A stretch of 64,000 nt of DNA from Reinekea sp. G2M2-21 (GTDB lineage Bacteria; Pseudomonadota; Gammaproteobacteria; Pseudomonadales; Natronospirillaceae), in contig NZ_JADPQG010000001.1 of assembly GCF_015687175.1 (NCBI RefSeq), positions 868,001-932,000 of the forward strand, written 5' to 3'. This document shows positions 46,182 to 55,548 of this stretch, one piece after another (positions within the stretch are counted from its first letter, which is position 1; each line of letters begins with the position of its first letter). Made by a program: the position numbers and the translations under genes. The notes beneath the pieces are model-generated. The model did no database searches and was not told the origin of the DNA. It saw nothing but the letters and a program-made list of their open reading frames with translations.

Positions 46182-47735
46182 ATGAGATTGTATATCCGCT
46201 GTGAAGAACGGCTTGGTATCTGTGCGGAAATTCTGGATATTCTGGTTAATCATGAGATTGACCTGCGTGGTATTGAAATTGATCCATCGGGCGAGATATT
46301 TCTGAATTTCCCCAACGTTGAATTTGATGAATTCCAGCATCTTATGCCTGAAATACGATTGATCCCTGGCGTTCATGATGTTTCTCTGGTGCCCTATATG
46401 CCGTTGGAGCGAGAGCAACAGGAAATGCGTACATTATTGCGTACGTTGCCGGAGCCAGTGATTTCCATTGATGCCCGGGGCTACGTCGTCGTTGCGAATG
46501 AGGCGTCACTGGATATCCTGCAGTTACCCGAAGACGAAGTACGTCGGAAATTACTGAAAAATTGGGTTAAAGGTTTTAACTTTAACAAGTGGCTGTCCGC
46601 TGAAATACCAGAAGCCGAATCCGTGCATCTGCAATTGAAAGGCCGTACTTTTCTCGCCGATATTTACCCGGTTCATATACAAAACGACGATGCAGATCGT
46701 CTGTTCGCCGGCGGCGTCATTACCTTTAAATCGCCCGAGCGATTAGGGCGTCAGATGACGGCCTACCACAAGCAAACCGGTCAGTTCGAAATGATCATCG
46801 CTGAAAGCCAGGGGATGAAACGAGTAATTCGGCAGGCGAAACGGATGTCTGGCTTGGATGCTCCTTTATTGATTACCGGCGAAACGGGTACAGGAAAAGA
46901 ACTACTTGCCAAGGCTTGTCATCAGCATAGTCTGAGAAAAGACAAACCCTTTTTGGTTCTGAATTGTGCAGCGCTGCCGGATAACGTTGCTGAAAGTGAA
47001 TTGTTTGGCTATGCCGCCGGCTCTTTTGAAGGTGCAACAACTGAGAAGAAAGGCATTGTTGAACTGGCGGAAGGTGGCACGGTGTTCCTGGACGAAATTG
47101 GTGATATGTCCCCCTTGCTTCAGAACAAATTTTTGCGTTTGTTACAGGATGGCTCTTATCGCCGGGTCGGCGATGAAAAGGAATATCATTCGGATGTGAG
47201 AATTATTTGTTCGACTCAAAAAAATCTTCTCGATCTCTGCCAAAAGGGCAGTTTCCGGGAAGACTTGTATTATCGATTGAATGTATTAACCCTGCATATT
47301 CCGGCTTTACGAGATCGAAAGTCGGACATCATTCCCATGGCGGAGCGATTTATCGCTCGCTTTGCCGAGCCTCACCGTCAACGCATCCGGGTATCTTCGG
47401 CTTGTCAAAACGCGTTGCAACAATACCCATGGCCGGGTAACGTCCGGCAAATGGAGAACGCCTTGTTGCGCGCTGTTTCATTGGTCGAAGGCGATGTGCT
47501 TGAGCCGGAACATTTGCAATTACCAAGTTTTTCCAGCGGATGGGGTTATGTGGATGAGAGTTTTGAAGGCACATTGGAAGACGCCATGAAACGGTTTGAG
47601 TCGGAGCTTCTGAAACGGCTGTATCCGGCTTACCCAAGCAGTCGCCAACTGGGCAAAAAGCTTGGTGTTTCGCATACTGCCATTGCCAACAAACTGCGCG
47701 AATACCACATTGGAAAACACGCCAGCAATAGTTAA
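46182..47735 (+). CDS. tyrR: TyrR-family transcriptional regulator
   Basis: Regulates aromatic amino-acid transport, synthesis or degradation. The 517-residue protein has an N-terminal ACT domain (MRLYIRCEERLGICAEILDI, about 1-75), a PAS domain (about 85-185), an AAA+ domain with GETGTGKE (about 233-240) and a C-terminal helix-turn-helix SRQLGKKLGVSHTAIANKLR. The sigma-54 contact loop GAFTGA is replaced by GSFEGA, as expected for TyrR, which works with sigma-70. I chose the ATG at 46182 because it aligns with E. coli TyrR and has CGGAGAG upstream. Confidence 0.94.
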   Translation: MRLYIRCEERLGICAEILDILVNHEIDLRGIEIDPSGEIFLNFPNVEFDEFQHLMPEIRLIPGVHDVSLVPYMPLEREQQEMRTLLRTLPEPVISIDARGYVVVANEASLDILQLPEDEVRRKLLKNWVKGFNFNKWLSAEIPEAESVHLQLKGRTFLADIYPVHIQNDDADRLFAGGVITFKSPERLGRQMTAYHKQTGQFEMIIAESQGMKRVIRQAKRMSGLDAPLLITGETGTGKELLAKACHQHSLRKDKPFLVLNCAALPDNVAESELFGYAAGSFEGATTEKKGIVELAEGGTVFLDEIGDMSPLLQNKFLRLLQDGSYRRVGDEKEYHSDVRIICSTQKNLLDLCQKGSFREDLYYRLNVLTLHIPALRDRKSDIIPMAERFIARFAEPHRQRIRVSSACQNALQQYPWPGNVRQMENALLRAVSLVEGDVLEPEHLQLPSFSSGWGYVDESFEGTLEDAMKRFESELLKRLYPAYPSSRQLGKKLGVSHTAIANKLREYHIGKHASNS

Positions 47736-47776
47736 AGCCGCGAGGCGCGCTTAAGTAAAAAGTGTTGCCTGTTGGT

Positions 47777-50389
47777 TTAAAGTTCGTCCTGCTCTTCAAA
47801 AGGAAGTGGCAGGTTCTCCCCTATGTTGGTTGACGTTTTTTCCGGTTCGTACTGCCAGTTGAGGTAATCCTTGAATGGCATGGGTCTGGCAATTTGATAG
47901 CCTTGAATCTTGTCGCATCCTAATCGAATCAGTGCTTGCAGCGTTGATTCATCTTCGACTCCTTCCGCCGTAATAATCAGCCCCAATTCCTTGGCCATCG
48001 AAATTGTGGCGCTGACAATCGCGATTTGACGATTCGATTGCAGAAGTTCTTGAATGAATGAGCGGTCTATTTTCAGATCAGTAAAAGGATGGTCGTTTGC
48101 GTAGGTCAGGGATGAGTAGCCGGTTCCGAAATCGTCGATGGCAAATCGAAATCCCATATCTCTCAAGGTCCTAAAGTTCTCAGCAAAGGTTCGCCGATCG
48201 GTCAGGTGCGATGTTTCGGTTAACTCCAGCGTAAAACAATCCGCCTGCATGGAATGTTTAGCGAGTAGTACCTCGATTTCATCGACAAATCCAAGGCGAG
48301 ACAAATCATTTGCCGAGATATTGATCGAAACGTTAATGGCCGATTGGCCACTGTCTATTAGGAGTTTTGATTGAGCGAATGCCTGATTAAGGACCCATCG
48401 GGTTAGCCGTTTTATCAGTCCGGTTTCTTCGGCGATTAGGACGAATTCCGAGGCAGGAATTGGTCCGAGATCCGGGTGCGTCCAGCGCAACAGAACTTCA
48501 GACGATGCCGTCGTGGTGTCGTGAATATAAAATTGCGGCTGATGATACAGCTCCAGTGAGTCGCCTCGTATGGCATTGCCCAGATCCTGAGCCAAGCGAA
48601 CCTTGCGATCGCTGTTTTCGGTATTGTCTGAATTGAAAACATAGTAGGGTGCACCAGATTCGCTCGCCTGATTAACAGACTGCTTCGCTTTGATGATCAG
48701 TTCCATCGGTTGTTCTGAATAGTCATTTAAGATTGCAGCACCAAAAATACACTGGATACGATAGGGGATGATTTCCTGCATTGGGTTAAAGTTGTCTTTG
48801 TTGCTCAGATTTTTTAGCGTGTTTTCAAGCAAAAGCCGCTTGTTGGTATTAACCAGGTAACTGAACATCTCTCCGCGCATCAGCGCAACGTTGGCATGCT
48901 TTTTATGGTCAGGATCAATGTCCAGTAGCGGCAATGTGCGTTTCAGTTGCGTCGCAAATTCACTGCCCAGTTTCAGCATCAAGCCTTTTAACTCGCTGTC
49001 GGGAACATAGGGAATGACAGCGTCATAATTGGATATTTCGATTGTAATGAGACTCAAACCATGGCGATTGGTATGCGTGCCATGTCGCTGAATCGCAGAC
49101 TCCAGCAGGGCTTCATTGGCCAGTCCTAGTTTGAAATCGTGGGTAGCCTGGAATAGTCGACGCCGTTCGGTGTCGCCCAAGCGATCTGCCAACGCCATGG
49201 AGATAAACGCCATTTCAAAAATAACGGAAAACATCAGCGCGTGACGGTTCAGAAAGGTATATTCCAAATGGGCCGAGTATAGTAGGTAACCAATTGCTGC
49301 GCCGATGAAAAAGGGAATCCAGCTAATAAGATAGTATTTTGTCCATCTGAATTTAGTTTTTAATTTATTGAAAATTAGGGCGCCAGTGACTACATATGTC
49401 AGCACTTGTATCGCCGCGAACAAAGTGGCAGCGATGTATTCTGGCGCTACCAGGGCAAAAAGCGTGAATGCCAGTAATGCTAAACTCACATACCTTGTTA
49501 TCGAAAAGATAGCACCATCTTTTGGTTGGAAACGTAAAAAATAGAGGGCGAACTGCAGTGTAAAATAAGCTGCAATGGCATTAATCGCGATAATTTTTGC
49601 ACTCAACCAGCGTTGTAACGTTTCCGGGAAAATATAGTAGCCGTAACCGTGCACCACGCCCAACAGCAATAGCATGGTGCAGATGTAACAGATGTAGACA
49701 AAGTAAGCTCGGTCTCCAACACCAAAATATAAGACCATGTTGTAAGCAGACATCAACAGAATGATGCCTATGAATGTTCCCCAGATCAGATGCAAGGTTT
49801 TCTGGTACTCGTGGAATTCACTGTGTTCAATAATAGCAAGCGGTAGGTAAGGCGCGCCGGTGGTTTGTACGTTTACCCAGAATTCGACTTCAGAGAGGGC
49901 AGGTAGTTTGAACTCAATGTTCGGTAGGATTCTCAACGCCCTGGGTACGCTTCCCACCCGGTCCCCGAGTTCAGCAAGCAATGCGAAATGGTCATAACCT
50001 GTTTTCTGAAAGACACGAATCCGGTCAGACATTGGGTTGTCTAACAGCAGATTAAAATGCCCGGCCACATCGGCGGTGTTGGTTACCGTCAGTTGAAACC
50101 ATTGATTTACATTACCGTAGGTGACGGGTGCTCGGTTCAGTTCGGTTGCCAGAAAATGGTCTGACTGGATAAGTTCTGGTTGAGTGCTTTGGCTGTCTAA
50201 CAAATATCGGTATTGCAGCTGAAGATTAAGGAGGGGGGCGTGATTCAGTAAGCCGTTGGTTTGGTACCAGGCGCCAACAAACCCCCATAAAATCAGCACC
50301 ATTAAGAAGCTGATGAATATGCCATGTAAATATTGAAGCCGGTTAAGGTGAGCGAGCATATCTGAGTCGATTGGCAAAGGTATTTTCAC
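47777..50389 (-). CDS. 7TMR-DISM sensor with degenerate GGDEF and EAL domains
   Basis: An 870-residue membrane protein: one N-terminal transmembrane segment, a periplasmic 7TMR-DISMED2-like beta domain (about 60-190), seven membrane spans (about 200-400), then GGDEF-like and EAL domains. The GGDEF site is replaced by RGEMF (505-509), so cyclase activity should be lost. The EAL site is EVL (631-633), with the other catalytic stretches present: INVSINISANDLSR, LELTETSHL, IDDFGTGYSSL, KIDRSF and TAEGVED. It is probably a c-di-GMP phosphodiesterase. The DISMED2 domain usually senses carbohydrate-like ligands. It ends close to the convergent tyrR. Confidence 0.88.
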   Translation of the reverse strand: MKIPLPIDSDMLAHLNRLQYLHGIFISFLMVLILWGFVGAWYQTNGLLNHAPLLNLQLQYRYLLDSQSTQPELIQSDHFLATELNRAPVTYGNVNQWFQLTVTNTADVAGHFNLLLDNPMSDRIRVFQKTGYDHFALLAELGDRVGSVPRALRILPNIEFKLPALSEVEFWVNVQTTGAPYLPLAIIEHSEFHEYQKTLHLIWGTFIGIILLMSAYNMVLYFGVGDRAYFVYICYICTMLLLLGVVHGYGYYIFPETLQRWLSAKIIAINAIAAYFTLQFALYFLRFQPKDGAIFSITRYVSLALLAFTLFALVAPEYIAATLFAAIQVLTYVVTGALIFNKLKTKFRWTKYYLISWIPFFIGAAIGYLLYSAHLEYTFLNRHALMFSVIFEMAFISMALADRLGDTERRRLFQATHDFKLGLANEALLESAIQRHGTHTNRHGLSLITIEISNYDAVIPYVPDSELKGLMLKLGSEFATQLKRTLPLLDIDPDHKKHANVALMRGEMFSYLVNTNKRLLLENTLKNLSNKDNFNPMQEIIPYRIQCIFGAAILNDYSEQPMELIIKAKQSVNQASESGAPYYVFNSDNTENSDRKVRLAQDLGNAIRGDSLELYHQPQFYIHDTTTASSEVLLRWTHPDLGPIPASEFVLIAEETGLIKRLTRWVLNQAFAQSKLLIDSGQSAINVSINISANDLSRLGFVDEIEVLLAKHSMQADCFTLELTETSHLTDRRTFAENFRTLRDMGFRFAIDDFGTGYSSLTYANDHPFTDLKIDRSFIQELLQSNRQIAIVSATISMAKELGLIITAEGVEDESTLQALIRLGCDKIQGYQIARPMPFKDYLNWQYEPEKTSTNIGENLPLPFEEQDEL

Positions 50390-50500
50390 TATAGCATAGG
50401 CAAAAAAGACTGCGTCCTAACTGTGTTCTAAAAGTGACGTGGTTGGATAATAATGAAAAGACGGTGTGCCTTTTTAAGACTTTCGTCTAAATCAGTAGGC

Positions 50501-50527
50501 CCGGTTGACACCAAGAGCATCAACCGG
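50501..50527 (-). terminator. stem-loop after metH
   Basis: CCGGTTGA and TCAACCGG form a perfect 8-bp stem with an 11-nt loop, 40 bases after the metH stop on the minus strand. No T-run follows. Confidence 0.42.
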
Positions 50528-50567
50528 ATCTATGTAGAATGGGAATGACTTGAAAGGGTTTCGAGCG

Positions 50568-53500
50568 TTACAGTTGAGGTTCGTAGGCCAACAACGGACT
50601 TAACCACCGTTCAGCCTCTGATAATGTCATCGCTTTTCGCTCAGCATAGTGTTCCACTTGGTCTTTGGTGATTTTTCCAACACCAAAGTACTTGGACTCT
50701 GGGTGGCTGAAATACCAACCTGAGACACTGGCAGCTGGCGTCATTGCAAAGGAGTCCGTAAGCTCGACGCCGGTTTCGGCTTCCGCTTTCAGTAATGAAA
50801 ACAGTTTTCGTTTTTCCGTATGGTCGGGGCAAGCAGGGTAACCCGGTGCCGGGCGAATGCCGGTGTAGCGTTCCTTAATTAGTTCTTCGTTACTGTATTG
50901 TTCATCCGCATCATATGCCCAGAATTCTTTGCGAACGCGTTCATGCATGCGTTCCGCGAATGCTTCGGCCAATCGGTCCGCGAGAGCTTTGAGCATAATA
51001 GAATTATAATCGTCGCCAGCGTCTTCAAATGCTTTTGCCCGTTCCTCAACGCCGTGTCCCGCACTGACCACAAAGCCACCTAAGTAATCCGCAACGGTGC
51101 CTGCAGGCGCAATAAAGTCAGCCAGCGAATAGTTGGGTTGCAAATCCGGTTTAATGGTTTGTTGACGAATGTGCTCCAATGCCACGGTTTGGTCTGCTTG
51201 AGTTACGGTTATGGTGTCTGTATCAGTGCGAGTGGCCGGCCAGAAGCCAATGACACCCGTCGGCGTAAGCCATTTTTCATGAATGATTTTTTCAAGCATG
51301 GCTTGCGCATCGGCAAATAAGTTACGAGCAGCTTCACCTACTTTTTCATCCTGTAGAATTTTTGGATATTTACCGTGCAAATCCCAAGTCATGAAAAACG
51401 GGGTCCAGTCGATATAGTCTTTCAGCTCTTCTACAGAATAGTCGGCAAAGGTTTTCGTGCCGGTAAATGCCGGGGCCTTTGGCTGGTATGACTCCCAGTT
51501 CAATGAAAATGCATTTTCACAGGCGTCTCTGTATGGGTGCAGGGCTTTGGATTTCCGGTTTTTATTGCGTTCGCGGACCTTGTCATATTCAGCGCGACGT
51601 TCAGCAACATAGTCGGCCTTCTGTTTTGAGTTCAACAGCGTTTGGACGACGGAAACAGCCCGTGAGGCATCGGTGACATAGACTGTGGCGTCATTCAGGT
51701 ACTGCGGTTCAATCTTAACTGCGGTGTGTGCTTTCGATGTGGTCGCTCCACCAATCAGCAGCGGCAGGTGGAAATCCTGTCGTTGCATTTCTCTGGCCAA
51801 ATGGACCATTTCATCCAGGCTAGGTGTAATCAATCCAGACAAGCCGATTACATCGACATTTTCTTCACGCGCTGTTTTCAGTATTTTATCGGCCGGGACC
51901 ATGACGCCCAAATCAATAACTTCGTAGTTATTACAGGCCAAAACAACACCCACGATATTCTTGCCGATATCGTGAACATCACCCTTGACGGTGGCCATCA
52001 ACACTTTACCCTTGGGTTTCGCATCCCCGGTTTTTTCTGCTTCAATATACGGAATTAAGTGCGCGACCGCCTGCTTCATGACTCTGGCAGATTTCACCAC
52101 CTGAGGTAAAAACATTTTACCGGCACCAAATAGATCACCGACCACATTCATACCATCCATTAATGGGCCTTCGATGACATCGATGGGGGCGCTGGCTTCG
52201 AGGCGCGCTTGTTCGGTATCTTCGATAATGTGTGCTGTGATACCTTTTACTAACGCGTGTTCGATGCGTTTGTTAACCGGAAGCGAGCGCCATTCGAGGT
52301 CTTCTTTAACTTCGACACTACCATCACCCTTATACTTATCGGCAATTTCCAATAATCGGTCGGTGGCGTCGTCACGTCGATTGAGAATGACATCCTCAAC
52401 GCGTTCCCGCAATTCCGCAGGAATGTCATCGTAAATGACCAGTTGCCCGGCATTGACGATACCCATATTCATACCGACCTGACAGGCGTGGTACAGAAAC
52501 ACTGAGTGAATGGCTTCGCGGACTGGGTTATTGCCCCGGAACGAGAACGATACGTTGGATACCCCGCCACTGACACTCGCGAAAGGCAGTTCTTTGCGAA
52601 TGAATTCAGTTGCTTCGATAAAGTCAACGGCGTAGCGGTTATGTTCCTCGATACCGGTTGCGACGGCGAATATATTCGGGTCAAAGATGATGTCTTCTGG
52701 CGGAAAGCCGTTAGCAACCAGTAAGTCATAGCTGCGCTTACAGATCTGTGTTTTACGGTCACGGGTATCGGCTTGGCCGTCTTCATCGAAAGCCATGACC
52801 ACAACAGCGGCACCGTATCGTTGACACAGCTTTGCGTGATGCAAAAAGGTTTCTTCGCCTTCTTTCAACGAGATGGAGTTAACAATGCACTTACCCTGTA
52901 CGCACTGTAAACCTGCTTCAATAACCTCCCACTTAGACGAGTCAACCATAATTGGCACTCGTGAAATGTCCGGTTCAGATGCAATCAGATTCAGAAACGT
53001 CACCATGGCTTCTTTCGAATCCAACATGCCTTCGTCCATGTTTATATCGATTATCTGTGCACCGTTTTCTACTTGTTCACGAGCGACATCGAGCGCTTCG
53101 TCGTAGAGCTCTTCTTTAATCAGGCGTCGGAATTTTGCGGAGCCTGTGACGTTAGTGCGTTCACCGACATTGATGAAGTTCAGGTTATCGGTGACATAGA
53201 AAGGTTCAAGACCCGAAAGGCTCATCTGGTGCTTGTTTTTTACCGGCGTTCGCGGTGCGTGTTTCTGCATTGCTTCTGTGATCAGCGCAATATGCTTTGG
53301 CGTCGTGCCACAGCAGCCCCCAATGATGTTGAGGAAACCCGATTCTGCAAATTCATCGACAATAGTCGTCATTTCCTCAGGAGTTTCATCGTATTCACCA
53401 AACTCATTAGGCAGACCCGCATTAGGGTGGGCCGATACATAGCAATCTGCGATGGCGGACAGGGTTTCGACGTAAGGTCGCAGTTCATTAGCGCCGAGGG

Positions 53501-54251
53501 CGCAGTTGAGCCCGATCGACAACGGATTGGCGTGGCGAACGGAATTGTAGAAAGCTTCTGTTGTTTGCCCGGACAGAGTGCGGCCGGAGGCATCGGTAAT
53601 GGTGCCGGAAATCATGATGGGCAATTCGCTGCCTAGTTCGTCAAACACCGTATGAAGCGCAAAAATAGCCGCTTTTGCGTTCAGGGTATCGAAGATGGTT
53701 TCGATCAGAATAATGTCTGCGCCACCATCGATCAGACCCTTTGCAGCATTCTTGTAGTCATCAACCAGGGCATTAAAGGTGATAGCCCGAAAACCCGGGT
53801 TGTTAACATCGGGAGACAGTGACAGGGTTTTGCTCGTAGGACCGAGGACACCGGCAACCCATCTGGGTTTCTCAGGCGTTTCTTGGCTTTTGGCGTCACA
53901 GGCCGCGCGCGCAAGTTCAGCGCCAGCTTTATTCAACTCATAAGCCAGATCCTGCATACCGTAATCGGCTTGTGATACTGCGGTACTGTTGAAAGTATTG
54001 GTTTCAATGATGTCAGACCCTGCATCTAAATATGCCTTGTAGATCGCGCTGATGACTGTTGGTTGCGTGATCGACAGCAGGTCATTGTTGCCCTTAATGT
54101 CGGATGGCCAATCAGAGAAACGTTCGCCTCGGTAATCCTGTTCCTCTAATTGATAGCTTTGAATGAGAGAGCCCATGGCACCATCCAGGATCAGAATTCG
54201 CTGGCCGATGGCTTCTTTGAGTTGTGCAATGCGCTTGTCACGACTGGTCAT
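50568..54251 (-). CDS. metH: cobalamin-dependent methionine synthase
   Basis: Transfers methyl from methyltetrahydrofolate to homocysteine through B12. The 1227-residue protein, the same length as E. coli MetH, has the homocysteine/zinc domain ([10 protein letters not shown] and [10 protein letters not shown]), the pterin domain (about 355-615), the cobalamin domain with [10 protein letters not shown] (B12-ligand His near 760) and the SAM-binding reactivation domain ([12 protein letters not shown]). No cobalamin riboswitch is visible upstream. A perfect 24-bp palindrome lies 69 bases before the ATG and is the likely operator. Confidence 0.97.
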   Translation of the reverse strand: MTSRDKRIAQLKEAIGQRILILDGAMGSLIQSYQLEEQDYRGERFSDWPSDIKGNNDLLSITQPTVISAIYKAYLDAGSDIIETNTFNSTAVSQADYGMQDLAYELNKAGAELARAACDAKSQETPEKPRWVAGVLGPTSKTLSLSPDVNNPGFRAITFNALVDDYKNAAKGLIDGGADIILIETIFDTLNAKAAIFALHTVFDELGSELPIMISGTITDASGRTLSGQTTEAFYNSVRHANPLSIGLNCALGANELRPYVETLSAIADCYVSAHPNAGLPNEFGEYDETPEEMTTIVDEFAESGFLNIIGGCCGTTPKHIALITEAMQKHAPRTPVKNKHQMSLSGLEPFYVTDNLNFINVGERTNVTGSAKFRRLIKEELYDEALDVAREQVENGAQIIDINMDEGMLDSKEAMVTFLNLIASEPDISRVPIMVDSSKWEVIEAGLQCVQGKCIVNSISLKEGEETFLHHAKLCQRYGAAVVVMAFDEDGQADTRDRKTQICKRSYDLLVANGFPPEDIIFDPNIFAVATGIEEHNRYAVDFIEATEFIRKELPFASVSGGVSNVSFSFRGNNPVREAIHSVFLYHACQVGMNMGIVNAGQLVIYDDIPAELRERVEDVILNRRDDATDRLLEIADKYKGDGSVEVKEDLEWRSLPVNKRIEHALVKGITAHIIEDTEQARLEASAPIDVIEGPLMDGMNVVGDLFGAGKMFLPQVVKSARVMKQAVAHLIPYIEAEKTGDAKPKGKVLMATVKGDVHDIGKNIVGVVLACNNYEVIDLGVMVPADKILKTAREENVDVIGLSGLITPSLDEMVHLAREMQRQDFHLPLLIGGATTSKAHTAVKIEPQYLNDATVYVTDASRAVSVVQTLLNSKQKADYVAERRAEYDKVRERNKNRKSKALHPYRDACENAFSLNWESYQPKAPAFTGTKTFADYSVEELKDYIDWTPFFMTWDLHGKYPKILQDEKVGEAARNLFADAQAMLEKIIHEKWLTPTGVIGFWPATRTDTDTITVTQADQTVALEHIRQQTIKPDLQPNYSLADFIAPAGTVADYLGGFVVSAGHGVEERAKAFEDAGDDYNSIMLKALADRLAEAFAERMHERVRKEFWAYDADEQYSNEELIKERYTGIRPAPGYPACPDHTEKRKLFSLLKAEAETGVELTDSFAMTPAASVSGWYFSHPESKYFGVGKITKDQVEHYAERKAMTLSEAERWLSPLLAYEPQL

Positions 54252-54320
54252 ATTGGTCTCTCTAAATACGGAATAGGTTTTCAGGGTGCAATGAAAGCCT
54301 AAAAGCGCGCGGATTTCAAG

Positions 54321-54344
54321 CTATATCAAAATATTTTGATATAG
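54321..54344. promoter_or_regulatory. perfect 24-bp palindrome upstream of metH
   Basis: CTATATCAAAAT is followed directly by its exact reverse complement, ATTTTGATATAG. A TTGATA within it could be a minus-strand -35 element, so a bound protein would block the metH promoter. It has the form of an ArsR-family operator; the SAH-responsive regulator SahR controls methionine-cycle genes in several proteobacteria, but assigning this site to SahR is inference. Confidence 0.65.
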
Positions 54345-54595
54345 TTTTGCGTGCCGTGAAAAAGAATATTAGCAAAATCGAAATGATTGCGGATTCATCC
54401 TGAGTGAAGTGTTTTTTTGTTAGCCGCTTTGATCGACTTCGGTTCTTTACATGAATTGCCATTTGGTGACCCTATTTAGTTGCTGATGGTCTCGCGCTAA
54501 CCTGTTCTTAAGCGCTTTTTACAAGAGCGGACCGCAGCAAAACCTGGTATCAATCACCAGATGAAGGGCTTGATTTTATGGATACGGCACCCCAT
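54345..54595. other. intergenic region between metH and nfuA
   Basis: About 250 bases between the two divergent regulatory sites, with no frame or RNA gene that I recognise. TTGATT (54570-54575) and CATAAA (54593-54598) at 17-bp spacing could be an nfuA promoter running into the IscR site. Confidence 0.35.
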
Positions 54596-54620
54596 AAACC
54601 TGACTAAATTAGTCAGGTAT
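54596..54620 (+). promoter_or_regulatory. IscR type 1 binding site upstream of nfuA
   Basis: ACCTGACTAA and TTAGTCAGGT flank a central A. Over 25 positions the site fits the E. coli IscR type 1 consensus (ATASYYGACTRWWW, then YAGTCRRSTAT) with one mismatch. It lies 66 bases before the nfuA ATG. Type 1 sites are bound by [2Fe-2S]-IscR, so nfuA should be derepressed when Fe-S supply falls. Confidence 0.8.
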
Positions 54621-54686
54621 TTTTAATCGGTGGAAAATCCGTTAGAATCACCGCAAATTTGTGGATCAATCATTCCGGAGTTTCGG

Positions 54687-55277
54687 ATGGACATACAACT
54701 GAACATAACAGAATCGGCACAGACCTATCTGGCCGGTTTATTGGAAAAACAGGGCACAGCTGGCATGTCGGTGCGCATGTTCGTGACGCAGCCAGGAACG
54801 AAGTATGCTGAGACTTGCTTAGCTTACTGTCGACCGGGTGAAGAAAAAGATAATGATGAATTGGTTGAGTTAAGCCATATTCGGGTCTATCTCGAAAAAA
54901 ACAGTTTGCCTTACCTGGACGAAGCCGAAGTGGATTACGCCAAAGACCGCATGGGTGGTCAGCTGACCATCAAGGCGCCGAACGCAAAAATGCCAAAGGT
55001 GAATAAAGACAGCCCGTTGGAAGAGCAGATCAACTACATTCTGTTTACCGAGATTAACCCTGGTTTGGCCGCCCATGGTGGCGATGTCACGTTGGAAGAA
55101 CTGACCGATGATCAAGTGGCAGTACTGAAATTTGGTGGCGGTTGTCAGGGGTGTTCTGCTGTCGATATGACGTTGAAAGATGGTGTTGAGAAAACCTTGT
55201 TAGAGCGGTTGCCGCAGTTAAAGGGTGTGCGAGATGTTACAGACCATACAGTGACCGATAACGCCTATTTTCAATAG
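54687..55277 (+). CDS. nfuA: Fe-S biogenesis protein NfuA
   Basis: Carries and delivers [4Fe-4S] clusters to target enzymes. The 196-residue protein has a degenerate A-type N-terminal domain ([17 protein letters not shown], about 1-95) and a C-terminal Nfu domain with the cluster motif [11 protein letters not shown] (Cys153 and Cys156). I chose the ATG at 54687 because CCGGAG lies upstream and the start [11 protein letters not shown] fits the family; a frame from 54630 would add 19 residues. An IscR type 1 site precedes it and a strong terminator follows. Confidence 0.95.
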   Translation: MDIQLNITESAQTYLAGLLEKQGTAGMSVRMFVTQPGTKYAETCLAYCRPGEEKDNDELVELSHIRVYLEKNSLPYLDEAEVDYAKDRMGGQLTIKAPNAKMPKVNKDSPLEEQINYILFTEINPGLAAHGGDVTLEELTDDQVAVLKFGGGCQGCSAVDMTLKDGVEKTLLERLPQLKGVRDVTDHTVTDNAYFQ

Positions 55278-55304
55278 CTAACTCGTTTCACTTTTTTACA
55301 TGAG

Positions 55305-55327
55305 ACCGGGTATCCCCCGGTTTTTTT
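55305..55327 (+). terminator. rho-independent terminator of nfuA
   Basis: ACCGGG and CCCGGT pair around a short loop and are followed by a run of Ts, 28 bases after the stop codon. Confidence 0.82.
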
Positions 55328-55548
55328 GTGCCCACATTTCTTGATGGGCGCACCGGTTGGTTGATTCAGCCTCAGCAGGAGTTTTCGCAGATTGCGGATA
55401 GTCTTCATTTGATCGTTAAATGGGTTCAATGCAAGGTTATTCGTGCCAAATATTCACTAGTTGGCTAATAATTCATCGTTTCGATTGCGGGAAAGGGGGT
55501 TTTCTTTAGAATCCGCCCACTTCAACTGTGACTGATTTCAAAGTTTGT

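Noticed and set aside
46158-47735. Sigma-54-dependent activator
   Set aside because: The AAA+ domain is of that class but the GAFTGA loop reads GSFEGA, and the ACT-PAS-AAA-HTH order is that of TyrR, which works with sigma-70.
54252-54320. Cobalamin riboswitch upstream of metH
   Set aside because: The leader is too short and shows no B12-box-like sequence.
55278-55548. RNA gene or small frame between nfuA and the TonB-like gene
   Set aside because: Apart from the nfuA terminator I see no cloverleaf, frame or repeat; it is probably the promoter region of the trio.
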